NCBI GenBank assembly: GCA_030549335.1
Contig: CM060195.1
Coordinates: 7,471,001-7,535,000, forward strand
Direction of reading: 5' to 3'
Source of the DNA: Pontederia crassipes
Lineage: Eukaryota; Streptophyta; Magnoliopsida; Commelinales; Pontederiaceae
DNA length: 64,000 nucleotides
Every line of letters begins with the position of its first letter. The first letter of the stretch is position 1. Made by a program: the position numbers and the translations under genes. The notes beneath the pieces were generated by a model. The model ran no database searches. It had not been told where the DNA came from and saw only the letters and a list, made by a program, of their open reading frames with translations. This document shows positions 24,033 to 35,375 of this stretch, one piece after another.

Positions 24033-24722
24033 TGTCATGCCCTTAGTTTCAGCGTCTAGAAATCAAAGTGTGCAGACTTGAGTCCTTCCTTTACAAGGGA
24101 TCAAGCAACCTCTTCTCGAACGGTCGTAGGATGTCCTTGCATCAGCACAACAAGAAACACACCAACAAGATAGAAGGGAGAGACTATCAGATATGGTGGA
24201 AACTTTCGACTTCATTCGATGATCGTATATGGCCAACACAAGGGCCTATTTATACAAGATATGAGATGGCTGCAACATCAACCTCCCTTCCTAATATAGC
24301 CGAGATCCTAGGAATCCTTCTTGATCTTCTATGATTGCAAAACCTCCTTAAGGTGCTGGGATATGATTCTCCATATCTATAGATATTCTCCAAAAGTTTC
24401 GCACCAAAGATAACCCTCAAGATCACCCTACCTGATATCGGATCCTCTTTGATTCCCCAACTGATATCATGGGATCCTCCTTGATTCCCTAGTTGGCGTC
24501 AAGATTTTCTCCTCAAGATCCTCCCTGATTTCCTCAAGGATCCGCTTGGAATGATCCTCCTGATCCACGCTGATCTTCTTGAGATCTTCCTTGATTTCTA
24601 GAGTTAGGCGGTTGGCCAGATTCTCCATGATCTTTCTTAATCTTCGGCTGATAAGATGCTAGTCGCATCTTATCCTTCTAGCTGCATCTTCATCCCAGTG
24701 AATAACCACCGGTTGTTATTCA
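24033..24722 (-). repeat. LTR of the minus-strand gypsy element (3' LTR)
   Basis: A 690-bp segment beginning TGTCATGCCCTTAG is repeated at 31877-32565 in the same orientation. Read on the minus strand it runs TGAATAAC...GACA. The two copies differ by scattered substitutions, so the insertion is old. Twelve bases (24021-24032) between it and the HSP70-like unit are unassigned, and no target duplication could be matched. Confidence 0.75.
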
Positions 24723-24741
24723 TGGTCAGTTGATAAGATGA

Positions 24742-24978
24742 TCATTCTAACTCGATCAACCCGCGTGTGTTGTGTAGACATTCCAGCAAACGATGTGGCC
24801 CACCACATCCGAAGCACTCGTGTACCTTGTGTTTGCGCTTTCTTGCTTCTCCATCCTGCGACCTCACCCTTGAATACCGAGAGGCCAAAGAATTTGGTGG
24901 GTTTGCTTCCCCACCAAACTCGCTGCCATGCACCTCCTCCTCCCAGATGCACCACTCGATGTAAGAGTGTAGTGTCAT
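24742..24978 (-). pseudogene. Gag nucleocapsid fragment with zinc knuckle
   Basis: A 78-codon minus-strand reading frame contains CFGCGGPHRLLEC, a CX2C...H...C zinc knuckle preceded by a basic stretch (RKRKHK). This is the RNA-binding end of a gypsy gag. It lies directly against the 3' LTR, on the wrong side of the protease relic at about 30500-30700, so the element's internal order has been rearranged or deleted. Confidence 0.6.
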
Positions 24979-24987
24979 CTCGAATTT

Positions 24988-26175
24988 TGTAGGATCCCAA
25001 AGAGCACCAAGGGAGGGTGAATTGGTGCTAAATAAAAAATATCAATTTCACAAAAATCGTCGTGAAAGCTTAAAATTGATTCGTTAATCCTTTTAAATCA
25101 AAGCAATTCAAATCATAAACATAGTATGAGAGGGAGAAAGAGAGAGAGAAAGCAAACACAAATTGCACGGATGGTTGTTGACGAGGTTCGGTTACACCTT
25201 GGCCTACGTCCTCCCTCCGACTTCTCGAGCTCGAGACCACCAGAAATTCCACTAAACTCTTCCTTAATTCCAAATGGGACAAGGAAGAACGCCTTTTACA
25301 TCAACCACCTTTTTTCCGCTTCGAGAGGCAAGGCAAGCTTCTCCTCTTAGGAAGCTAATCTTTTTTCTCACTCAAGAGGTAAGATTTGGAACCTCTTTCA
25401 CACAGGTGCTCTCACAATCTTTTTGAAAAATAGTTTCTCTCTTTTACAATAGAACACTCACAAGAAGAAAAGAGAAAGAAATAAAGCTCTAAATGATAAC
25501 TTCAAGCAAAAAGATTTTCGTTTGATTTCTTGAACTTTTGCTTTAATGCTTAGATGGATGTCTTTGCTTCTCGCTTTGGCACTCCTTTTATAGGCTTCAA
25601 CATGTGAAAAATTTGTTCAAAATTTATTTCACATTTTTCTCCTTGAAATATAGTCGTTACTATTCATTTCAACAGTGGACCATTCGACCGCATTTATGGA
25701 CCAGTCGACTGATCTATATGACCGTTGCGTTGATTTTGTTCATTGACTGTAGCTAGTTGGTCGATAGGACCATCGACCGATAAGTCGAACGGTATCATCT
25801 CGGTGTCGTCCAAAGCATCTCATGTATTTATCGATCGATCAGTATCTTCAGATCGGTCGACCGGTATTGTCTCGACTGGTCTTCTTTACTTCGACCGGTA
25901 AGTTGAATGACTTGCAGTATTTTGAGCATAACATTTTTGCATAATTATCCAAATGAAATAATCTTAGATTCTATGGATAGCTAACAGAATTTTCTACAAT
26001 TTTGATATTCATTATTCATCCAGAATCTAATAAGAACAGTGTCAATTATTTAATCAAAGTCTACTGCATAAAGTTATCCATTTTTACTTGAATTTTTTCA
26101 GTAATTTACTTTAATCTTTCTAGATTTGTATCATAAAAATATAATTATATAAGGCATTAAAACTTAGATTCAACA
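24988..26175 (-). repeat. Copia LTR (3' LTR, minus orientation)
   Basis: The LTR is 1188 bp, TGTAGGATCCC at 24988 to TTCAACA at 26175. It pairs with 29007-30196. A polypurine tract read on the minus strand (AAAAAAGGGAGAGAT) lies just outside at 26176-26190, which sets the orientation. Both copies share the phrase GAGGGTGAATT, common at the ends of SIRE-like copia LTRs. Confidence 0.85.
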
Positions 26176-26945
26176 ATCTCTCCCTTTTTTATGAAGACAA
26201 ATTGAGAAATGTAAAAAATATATAAGTTGCAAAAAAGTTATAAAATTTTGTAAAATCATCCTTAACACTTAGCTTTAATCCTTCTAACACTTAACTTTCC
26301 TTACAATGATAGATTTTCACATAAGTATTAATTGTAAGAAACTCTTCATATAAAGTGATATTCGGATCATATTTCTCCCCCTTTTATTTCATAAATTTTT
26401 TTTTCATATGAATCACATAAGACACAATATGTAACTCCCCTTTAATCATGACATCTTTGAAAAATTTTATTCTCCCCTTTTGTCATATGAGAAACATGTA
26501 AAATATTGCATGTATGTAAAAAATAACTCCTCCTACATTTATGACCATTTTATAATGGCAAAATTGAAACAATTTGATGAAAACCAAAAAATATATTAAG
26601 GACCAAAATATTGCATAAAACTTTGATACAACGATATCCATGATATGTCAAACTAAAGTTTAATAGGCTCCCCCTATCACTATTACCAATTTTCATTTGT
26701 TTTCCTCTTTTTTTTAAAAAAATAGTAATTTTAAATTTTTGAGTGAAATAAAAAAGTAGATGATACTTTTATCGTAACCTTTTTGTCTTCACATTTCTAA
26801 TTCCTCCTTTGTTTACATGTGAGGCACACCTGAAAACCAATTAAGTATTTTTTGTTACACAAACTTCTTTAGGTCATATTTTGTTAAACAATATTTTTTT
26901 CGAAATCCAAATCATGCCATTTGGTGATGATTTTCTTATTTTGCA

Positions 26946-27534
26946 TAGGGGTGAGCATCGGTCAGTTCGATTAATTAACCGATTGGATAAGTCGATTAAT
27001 TAACCAAATTGATCCAAAAAATTTAATCATTATCCGAACCGAAAAAATCGATTAACCGATTTCAATTAACCAAAAATTTCGGTTCAGTTCAATTAATTAA
27101 CCATTTAAAATTAACCAAAATCGAATATATTATAAAATTTTATTGTTAAATTAATAAAATTTGAAATATATTAAAGTAGAAATTAAATATGTATTCAAAA
27201 TAAAAGGTAAATATTATATTTGAACTTGGTAACAAGGTAAAAATTATTAGATAATTAGAATACCAAATTAAGTTAAACAAAAAAATAATAAAAATATAAT
27301 AAGTTTTTACCAAAAATTAATATATTAATATAAAATTATTAATTTTTGGTTAATTTGATTATTAAATGAAATTTTGGTTAATTATCCATAACCGTCCAAA
27401 TTATTTCGGTTAACAAATTTTTTATCCGTAAATCGAACCGAATTTGAATTGGATAATTCGGTTCGGTTAATCGATCAAAAAATCAATCAGTTAACTGTCG
27501 GATATGGTGAAACGATTAACCGTGCTCACCCCTA
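26946..27534. mobile_element. hAT-type MITE inside the copia gag
   Basis: A 589-bp element with terminal inverted repeats TAGGGGTGAGCA / TGCTCACCCCTA is flanked by an exact 8-bp duplication, ATTTTGCA (26938-26945 and 27535-27542), the hallmark of hAT insertions. The interior is AT-rich with many inverted TTCGGTTAATTAACCGAAC-like words, so the whole element can fold back. No coding capacity is seen. It interrupts the copia gag immediately after the zinc knuckle; the same reading frame continues on the other side. Confidence 0.9.
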
Positions 27535-28930
27535 ATTTTGCATTGATAAGCATAATGCACATGAAATTCACACGCAAAACATGTAATATGTGATTTTCTA
27601 TCATAGGAAGAATTTTTATGTCCAAAATGATTCCTAAGATTATTTTTCGTTACATGAGACATAACTTTATTTTGTATATTTTTTAAAAAGGCATTTTCTT
27701 TCTTTACTTTTTCTAGAGAGCATGCTAGATTCACAATTTCACATGTATGTGTAATTTTCAAAGAATCAATTTCATTTTTCAGATTTTTATTTTTCACAAA
27801 ATATGCATTTTTTTCTTCTTTCAATTTTTCAATCTCATGTAGTAATTTTTTATTTTCCTCTTTAATTGAAAATATCTTTTTATTAGAGAGGAAAGTTCTT
27901 CATTTACATCTAAAAAATATTTTCTTCGGAAAAACTCGATGAGTCATTATTTAAAATTGAAGGATTATAAGTTACCTTATCGTTGTGTGCCATTAAGTAT
28001 AAGTATGCTTCATCACTGGAAGAACTTGACGAGTCACTTGTTTCACTTGACTCTTCATATTTTTTTCTTTTTACCTTTTTGAGATGTCTTTTCTTTGTGA
28101 TTTTTATATGATCTTCGGGTAGGCTTCTCATTATTCTCATTCTTTTTCACCAATTTGAGATATTTATCTAGTTTTCCTGTTTAGAAGATGAGTCTCTTTT
28201 CGTCCACTTCTTCTTCAATTGAGTCTTCTTCATTTTTGTTTGCTTTCAATGTCAATGTCTTCTTTTTGGGAGCATTTGCTTCTTCTTCTTTTTGAATTCC
28301 GATCTCATAGGTCAATAGTGATCCAATTAGATCATCGAAGTTCAGACTATTCAAATATTTTTCTTCAATCACAGTCTTCTTTGTATGCCATTTGGAGGTG
28401 GGTGACTTGAGAAATTTTTTCACTTTTTGCGAGTTAATTCTTGGCTCGTCTAAGGAGGCTAAGCCATTCACAATATCATTAAATTTAAAAACTATATCAT
28501 TTATGAATTCATTTTCATGCATCTTGAAAGAATCATATTGATGATTCAAAATATTTAGTTTAGATTCTTTAACTTTGTCCATTCATTCATAAGTAGTGAT
28601 AAGTTTTTTCCAAATCTCATTTAAGCTTTCACAACTGGAGATCCGATTAAATTCCGTTGAATCCGAAGCACAATAAAAAATATTTTTAACTTTTCAATCC
28701 AATTTCGAAAAAATATTTTGTCATAATCTTAAGGTAAATTTACATGTAAATAATAAATTTTTTCAACAATGTCCCACATGTCAATGACAATTGAACATAT
28801 GTATGCTTGAATCCTAATTTTTCAATATACAAAATTAGATGCATTAAAAAGTGGTGGACGAACAATAGATTGGCCTTTGGAAAAACTGAATCCACTTGAT
28901 GCCATAGCTCTTAACGATGGTTAAATCTTA
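27516..28930 (-). pseudogene. Ty1/copia gag remnant (SIRE-like)
   Basis: On the minus strand the order is: an N-terminal PLFNASNFVY stretch (about 28850), the UBN2-type gag core (28582-28181; FKFNDIVNGL, DDLIGSLLTYEI), an acidic Ser-rich stretch (28140-27910; SSETSDSSSSSSDEAYLYLMA), a coiled coil, and a zinc knuckle CFACEFHVHYAYQC (CX2CX4HX4C) near 27560. Stops and frameshifts separate the pieces. No integrase, RT or RNase H follows: only about 0.8 kb lies between the MITE and the 3' LTR, so pol is absent and the element is gag-only. Confidence 0.85.
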
Positions 28931-28992
28931 AAATATCAAATCTTCAAATGATTAGATCTAAAAATAATTAGATCTTAAAACAAGAGCAACCC

Positions 28993-29004
28993 GTTCTGAT
29001 ACCA
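28993..29004 (-). promoter_or_regulatory. Copia primer-binding site
   Basis: On the minus strand TGGTATCAGAAC follows the 5' LTR end by a two-base spacer. It is complementary to the 3' end of initiator methionine tRNA, the usual primer for plant copia elements. Confidence 0.85.
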
Positions 29005-29006
29005 AT

Positions 29007-30196
29007 TCTAGAATCCCAAAGAGCACAAAGAGGAGGGGGTGAATTTGTGCTAAATCGAAAATATCGATTTCACAAAAATCATCACGAAAGCTTAAAATTG
29101 ATTCGTTAACCCTTTTAAATCAAATCAATTCAGATCATAAATATAGTATGAAAGGGAGAAAGAGAGAGAGAAAGCAAACACAAATTACACGGGTGGTTGT
29201 TGACGAGGTTTGGTCACACCTTGACCTACGTCTTCGCTCCGACTTCTCGACCTCGGGACCATCGGAGATTTCACTGAACTCTTCCTTAATTCCAAATGGG
29301 GCAAGGAAGAACGCCCTTTATATCAAATACATTTTCTCCGCTTCGAGAGGCAAGGCAAGTCTCTCCTCATAAGAATCTAATCTTTTCTCTCGTTCAAGAG
29401 GTAAGAATTGAAACTTCTTTCACACATGAGCTCACAATCTTTCTGAAAAATGGTTTGTCTTTTACAATAGAACACACACAAGAAGAGAAGAGAGAAATAA
29501 ATAAAGCTCTAAATGATAACTTCAAGGAAAAATATTTTCTTTTGATTTCTTGAAGTTTTGCTTCAATGCTTAAATGGATGCATTTACTTACATGTAGAAA
29601 ATTCATCCAGAATTTATTTCACATTTTCTTCTCGAAATATAGTCATTACTATTCATTCCAGTAATGGACTGGTCGACCAGTCTATATGATTGTTGCACTG
29701 ATTTTGTTCACTGATCACAGCTAGTCAGTCGACCGGACCATTGACCCGATCGGTATAGTCTCGTAATTTTGATTTCCGCTTGTTGAGTTGATCGGTCGGT
29801 CGGTGCATCAACTGTTATCATCTTAGCGTCGTCCGAAGCATCTCATGTATTTATCGATCGATCGGTATCTTCAGATCGGTCGACCAATATTGTCCCAACT
29901 AGCCTTCTTTCTTTCAATTGGCAGGTTGATCGATCTACACTATTTTGAGCATAACATTTTGCACAGTTATCCAAATGACATAATATTAGATTCTATGGAT
30001 AACTAACATGATTCTCTACAACTTTGATATTCATGATTCATACAAAATCCAATAAGATCAGTGTCAATTATTTAATCAAAGTGTAGTGCATAAAGTTATC
30101 CATTTTTACTTGAACTTTTTCAACAATTTATTTTATCTTTCAAGGTTTGTATCATCAAAATATAATTATATAAAATATTAAAACTTAGATCCAATA
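29007..30196 (-). repeat. Copia LTR (5' LTR, minus orientation)
   Basis: The LTR is 1190 bp and pairs over its whole length with 24988-26175, including the AG-rich run near 29155 and the CGATCGATCGG-like words near 29870. The primer-binding site adjoins it at 28993-29004. The flanks (AATTT left, GATTC right) are not a clean target duplication. Confidence 0.85.
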
Positions 30197-30202
30197 GATT
30201 CC

Positions 30203-31860
30203 ATGAGCTTGAACTTGTCGTGGAATATCTTCTCCACTTGCACGATCTTCCTCGCAAGTGCAGGCTCGAACTTCATATTCAAAGGCAGCACTTCGTCCCT
30301 AAGACCTTCTTATCTTAGCATACGAACCTCCAGTTCATCGAGACCCTCCGGAAATGCCAAAAGTCCTCTCCATCTTCCATGCCTTGCGCTGGACCCTCTT
30401 TGCGACCCACCTCCGCAATCATGGCCGAGAACATTTTGGATCTGATGCTCTTCCTAGTTCCCTCTTAAGACAATAAATGTAACCCCTCCTAGGTCACCAT
30501 TACCTCTTGGAACGTGTCATGAACTTCATGTCCAAGATGAACTTGTGATCGTCCATTGTGATGATGATGTCGATCGCGCCCTCCCATCCTCCCACTTACG
30601 TCCTTGGCCACTCCAAGGATTGGCTGGAATGTGGTGTTCACCACCTTCATCAGCCCTGGTGCCTCGACATAGTCGATGCCAAGACGTGCCGCCTCCTGCC
30701 CCTCCATGAAGTTGTGAGTGGCATGGCGGTCGTGGCGTGGCCATTCGCCAAGACCTCTACAAACACTACCTTCATGGCCCTCTTTATGTTTGTCTTTGGG
30801 AACCTCGTGGCCACCGTAATTAAGGCCATGATCGATCCCATGTGGGTCGCGCCTCCATCGTCTTTTGAGGTGGATGTCATTTGGCGTCCCTCCAGGTCTT
30901 CGTCACCTTCTGGTCGCCTCCCTTGCCACTAGAACGGGGCTCGTCCTCTAGGGACTTGCCCTTGTTCTTAACCTACGTGCCAAGGCTTTTGTCGGTCAAG
31001 TACTCCTGCAAAGTCTCCGTCGCGATCAGAGCTTCTTTCATAGTCATTATTTTCTGCATCTTCACCTCTTGAGCCGCCCAAGGCTTGAGGCATCTCAAGA
31101 AAAAAAAATAGCCAAGTGGACTCATCCATGATCCTTGTCATTTCCAGCATGATCGGCTGGAATTACTCGATGTACTTCTTCATCGAGCAGATTTGATGTA
31201 GCGCCATCAGATTCTTCAGCTCCTTCTTGAAGTCGCCTCAAGTGTCGATGATGATCCTTCACTTGGCAACCTCCTCCTCCATGTGCTGCCACCATAGGAG
31301 TGTGCCATCTATCAGATAGCGCACCGCCATATCAATATGGTCCTTCTCGATCAATATCTTACTAGTCTTGAAGCCTTTCTCCAAGCACCAGACGAAGTCG
31401 TCAATGGTCGTCGCCTCTCGCACGTCATCGTACTTTTTTGGTTCGGGGCCGGTGAACTTTGGGATCATCGTCCTCGCTTGTAGCCCTCCTGCATCGACAA
31501 GGTGAACGCTTGAGTAGTAAGAGGTTGGCCTCCATCGTCTTAACTTTGATCTCCATGGCTTCTTCCATGGACAACACTCTCGCCTCCATTCCTGCAGCCG
31601 GGTCGTGCCCTCCTCGGGGCCAGACCATGCTGTCCCGCCACCGCCTCCGGACCTCAGACCACCTCGTCTGTCTCTTGTAGCTTCAGGCCCAATGACTCAA
31701 CTTGCCTCTCCAAGGAATCTGTCAAGTCCTTGGATCGCCCTCGAGTCGCCCGACGCTTCTCCCCATCTCCCATGACCACCATCACTTGTGGCAGTCTCGA
31801 CCTCCACAGTACGACCTCTCTTTGAGGGTCATTCTTCTTTCGACATCGTTGCTGGAAACC
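30203..31860 (-). pseudogene. Minus-strand gypsy gag-protease remnant
   Basis: On the minus strand a gag core at 31468-31259 (IPKFTGPEPKKYDD...TLLWWQHMEEE, compare the FTG...W..W core of gypsy gags) follows an N-terminal coiled coil (about 31628-31425). A retropepsin-type stretch lies at about 30720-30490 (EAARLGIDYVEAPG, KVVNTTFQPILGVAKDV). The catalytic Asp-Thr/Ser-Gly is not recognisable. A few hundred bases of pol-like sequence follow before the copia LTR interrupts at 30196. RT and integrase are absent. The element cannot replicate. Confidence 0.7.
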
Positions 31861-31874
31861 GAACTCTGATACCA
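31861..31874 (-). promoter_or_regulatory. Gypsy primer-binding site
   Basis: On the minus strand TGGTATCAGAGTTC lies two bases inside the LTR end at 31877. It matches the initiator methionine tRNA primer and fixes the element's direction as minus. Confidence 0.85.
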
Positions 31875-31876
31875 CT

Positions 31877-32565
31877 TGTCACGTCCTTAGTTTTAGCGTC
31901 TAGAAACCAAGGTGTGCGGCCTTGAGTCATTCCTTCACGAGTGATTAAGCAGCCTCTTCTCGGATGATCGTAGGACATCTCTGCACCAAACAACAAGAAA
32001 CAGACCAACAAGATAGAGGGAAAAGACTTTCAGATATGGGGGAAAGCTTTCAACTTCATTCGATGATCGTATATGGCCAACACAAGGGCCTATTTATACA
32101 AAACATTGGATGACTGTGACATCAACCTCCCTCCATAATCTAGCCAAAATTGTAGGCATTCTCTATGATTTCCTACGATTGCAAAACCCCCTTTAGGTGC
32201 TAGGATATGATTATCCATATCCCTGAATCTTTTCCACAAGATCCGCAACAAAGATAACCAAATCAAACCTGCTTGATATCATTGGGATTCTCTTTGATTC
32301 CCCAACTGATATCATGGGATCCTCCTCGATTTCCTAGTTGGCGTCAAGATCTTCTTCTCAAGATCCTTCCTGAGTTCCTTAAGGATCCGCCTAGAATGAT
32401 CCTTTTGATCCACGCTGATCTCGAGATCTTCCCTGATTTCCTAGAGTTAGGTGGCTGGATAGATTCTCCAAGTCCTCATTGATCTTCAGCTGATAAGATG
32501 TTGGTCACATCTTATCCTTCTAACTGTCATTTTCGTCCCAGTGAGGAACCACTAGTTGTTACTCA
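31877..32565 (-). repeat. LTR of the minus-strand gypsy element (5' LTR)
   Basis: A 689-bp partner of the LTR at 24033-24722, TGTCACGTCCTTAG to TTACTCA. The primer-binding site adjoins it. Similarity stops at both ends, so the boundary is well supported to within about 7 bases. Confidence 0.78.
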
Positions 32566-32699
32566 TGGTTAGCTGTCCTCCTCGACTCTTGCCATCTTTT
32601 TAGGTACTTTGGGATAGGTCAATTTGGCTTGGGATGAAATCGTCCCTCTGCTGTCCAAGTGCGCATCGCACCGCGCTATCGCTGCCAAACTCAGCATTC
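32566..32699. other. Unassigned spacer between LTRs
   Basis: About 130 bases that continue, after removal of the solo LTR, into 35220-35375. Read on the minus strand the joined segment is partly open, but I do not recognise the product. It is probably an older repeat. Confidence 0.4.
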
Positions 32700-35219
32700 T
32701 GTAACACCCCGAATTTCACCCTCAAATTGCCAAAGACAATTGGGTCATTCGGCTGAGTTAGCCCATTCGTCATCCCATAATTATAAAAAAATATGATTTT
32801 AATTGAAATCAGCAGAAGCATAAATTCATTAAACAAAATAAAAGAATCTTTCAATAAATGCGAAAACTCGTTAAAACATCAAAAGTAATGTTATAGAATT
32901 CAAACGTCACCGAATAAAAGATCTTAAAACCATCGTCTAACATATTTCTTTAAAACATAGTCAAAAGACTCTAAAATAATTGACTCTTAATATCCTAGAC
33001 CATTGTGCAACCTTATTCGTCATGAGCTGAGCCTCCATCATTCATAACTTTGTGCACCTGCACGGATCCATGATGCAGAGGTTTCTCCGGTTAAAGTATG
33101 TAAAGGCCATGCAATGCAATGTCATGATCCTATACATGATACTACGTGATATGCATCATCATCTTTATTTAAAGGAAGTAAATATTATGCATGTCATGTT
33201 CATAACATAAGATCTACATGTCATTTATCAACAATAATCTATCATCATCATGCATTATAATAATAACATGGTCAGACATGTAATCATATCATCATACATA
33301 AAGTATGGACATTCACATCAATCATTCATTCAATCTATAGGCATATAAGTGTAGTACACTTACCATAATTGTTGCCTCCATAACTTTCCTCGCTTTTTAA
33401 CCCTTTAGACTTCAATTTTCGTGGGACATCATTCCATAACTTTTCTCAGAATTATTTTATAACCCTTTGGACTTCCACTTTCGTGGGACTTCATTTCATT
33501 CAATCTATCATTGGCCCTTTCATATTAACGTTATATTTTCCGATAGTTGGGACTTATGTCGTTGCCCCCTCAATAGGCTAGATAGGCCTAGGAGATAATG
33601 CTCTCCTCTCACCCGAAGGTGACATCAGAATGCACACATCGTTGCCGGTGCATGTAACGATCATTCTGGATTCTCGCCCGAGGGCGACATTGAAATGCAC
33701 ACACCATTGTCGATGTGTGTAACGATCATTCCAGACAATTATTCGATAAAGGGTCATAGAGGGGCGACATGTAACATCATTCACAACTGGGTTTATTATG
33801 CTTTGCAATCAACAAACATTTACGTCGCTCACTCTTCATATTTTAACCTAGTTACGATTGTTCATGCAATTCGTGTATCTATGTTCATATACAATAATCA
33901 ATCAATAATACATAATAGTAAATACCTTAAAAATAACATCAATATTATATAACTCAGTTTTTCGATCTGTCACAGTCATTCCGGGACTTGGCATGGTCGT
34001 GCCAGTCCTGGAAGTCTAATCTTCCACCCGAAAGTCTCAATTTTTGAGATTTAAAATTTTAATAAAAATAATTTAAAACATCATAAACATTTCAGATATG
34101 ATCTCTTAGTATCTATGTATCATAAAATACATTAAAACATGCAATTTCCATTCGTTAACAAGAGTTGAGACTTTTTCCTAGAAATTTATACAACTACCAG
34201 AATTTATTATTTGCACGGTATTCTGGCATTAGTGACTAAAATATCAATAACTTAACATATACTTGTTCTTTTCATATTATTCTAATTTTTATATAAACAT
34301 AACACCAAACTTTAACTTGGGAATAAATTTCAAACTTCTAATTCAGTATTTCCAATTTACTATACATTTTACAATTTAGTCTCGCTGTTACTTGAGACAA
34401 CATGACATCGGTCCGATGTTTGAATCGTAACTATTTATATATAACTTCAAATCATATGAAATTAATTTATGTGGAAACTAGACTTCGAGATCTTTTCATT
34501 CATATATTTTGTAATTTTTGGATAAGCAAAGCCAATTCAAAAAATTATTATAAACCAGTTGAGAATTCCCAAGACAGTATGACAATTTGAATCATAACTA
34601 TTTGTGTACAACTCCAAAGCATATGAAACCAATTTCTAGACTTCGAGGGCTTTCCATCCATATATTATTTGTAATTTTTGGATAAGGAAAACCTATCCAA
34701 ATAATTATTGCAAATACAGTCACGAAATTAGATAGATTATGCAACTTAAATCATGCAATCCTAACATTTAGATCTAATCATGAGTAATTAGAAAACAATC
34801 CTAGATATGATAAAACTTATAAATTCTTCAAACAAATCCCTAGTAGGAACAAGGTGCCCTATTACTCTCAAACTAATCAATAAAACTTTGAGAGGAGAGA
34901 GAGGGGTTGGATCCCCTTTATATACTTTTAAGGTTTGCATTAAAATCCTAATCTTAAGCCTAATCTTTTCTTTTCTTCTTTCTTCTTCCTCCTCCTCCTC
35001 CTCCTCCTCCTCCTCCTCCTTCTTCTTCTTCTTCTTGCTGTCTGTGTTGCTCCTTGAAGAGGGGGTGCTGGCCGTGAGGGTGGGAGGAGAGAGAATGAGA
35101 GAGAGACAAAATGAGAGAGGAGTGATGAGATTAGTGGATTCATCATTGGGCCTTAATTAGCTATAGATTTCTTTTTTATTATTTTCCTTTTCTTTTCTTT
35201 TATTTTTGAGGATATTACA
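32700..35219. mobile_element. Solo LTR with perfect 5-bp target duplication
   Basis: The segment begins TGTAACACCCCG and ends GATATTACA, and is flanked by CATTC on both sides (32695-32699 and 35220-35224). It has no coding content, consistent with a solo LTR of a long-LTR gypsy family left by LTR-LTR recombination. It contains two near copies of a roughly 70-bp segment (about 33605-33670 and 33675-33735) and a TCC/TTC microsatellite near its right end. Confidence 0.85.
34978..35037. repeat. (TCC)n/(TTC)n microsatellite
   Basis: A run of TTC, then TCC, then TTC triplets lies inside the solo LTR. The Ser/Phe or Arg/Lys reading frames it creates are not genes. Confidence 0.95.
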
Positions 35220-35375
35220 CATTCTGTCAAAGTGGGTAGCGAATGTGCCCTATAAAAGCCTACAATTCTGCGTCCCAGGACACCTCCTTGCGCCTTTGCC
35301 GATTCCGTTCGTCCCAAACTCCTTGTCATCCTCTCAAAGCCTCCTGCTTTGGTTTGGCACGCCTCTAGCCGCCTT

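Noticed and set aside
34940..35160. Arg- or Ser-rich open frames near 35 kb
   Set aside because: They are produced by the TCC/TTC microsatellite inside the solo LTR.
35245..35255. CTATAAAAG as a promoter TATA box
   Set aside because: It lies in an unassigned repeat remnant interrupted by a solo LTR, with no gene downstream.
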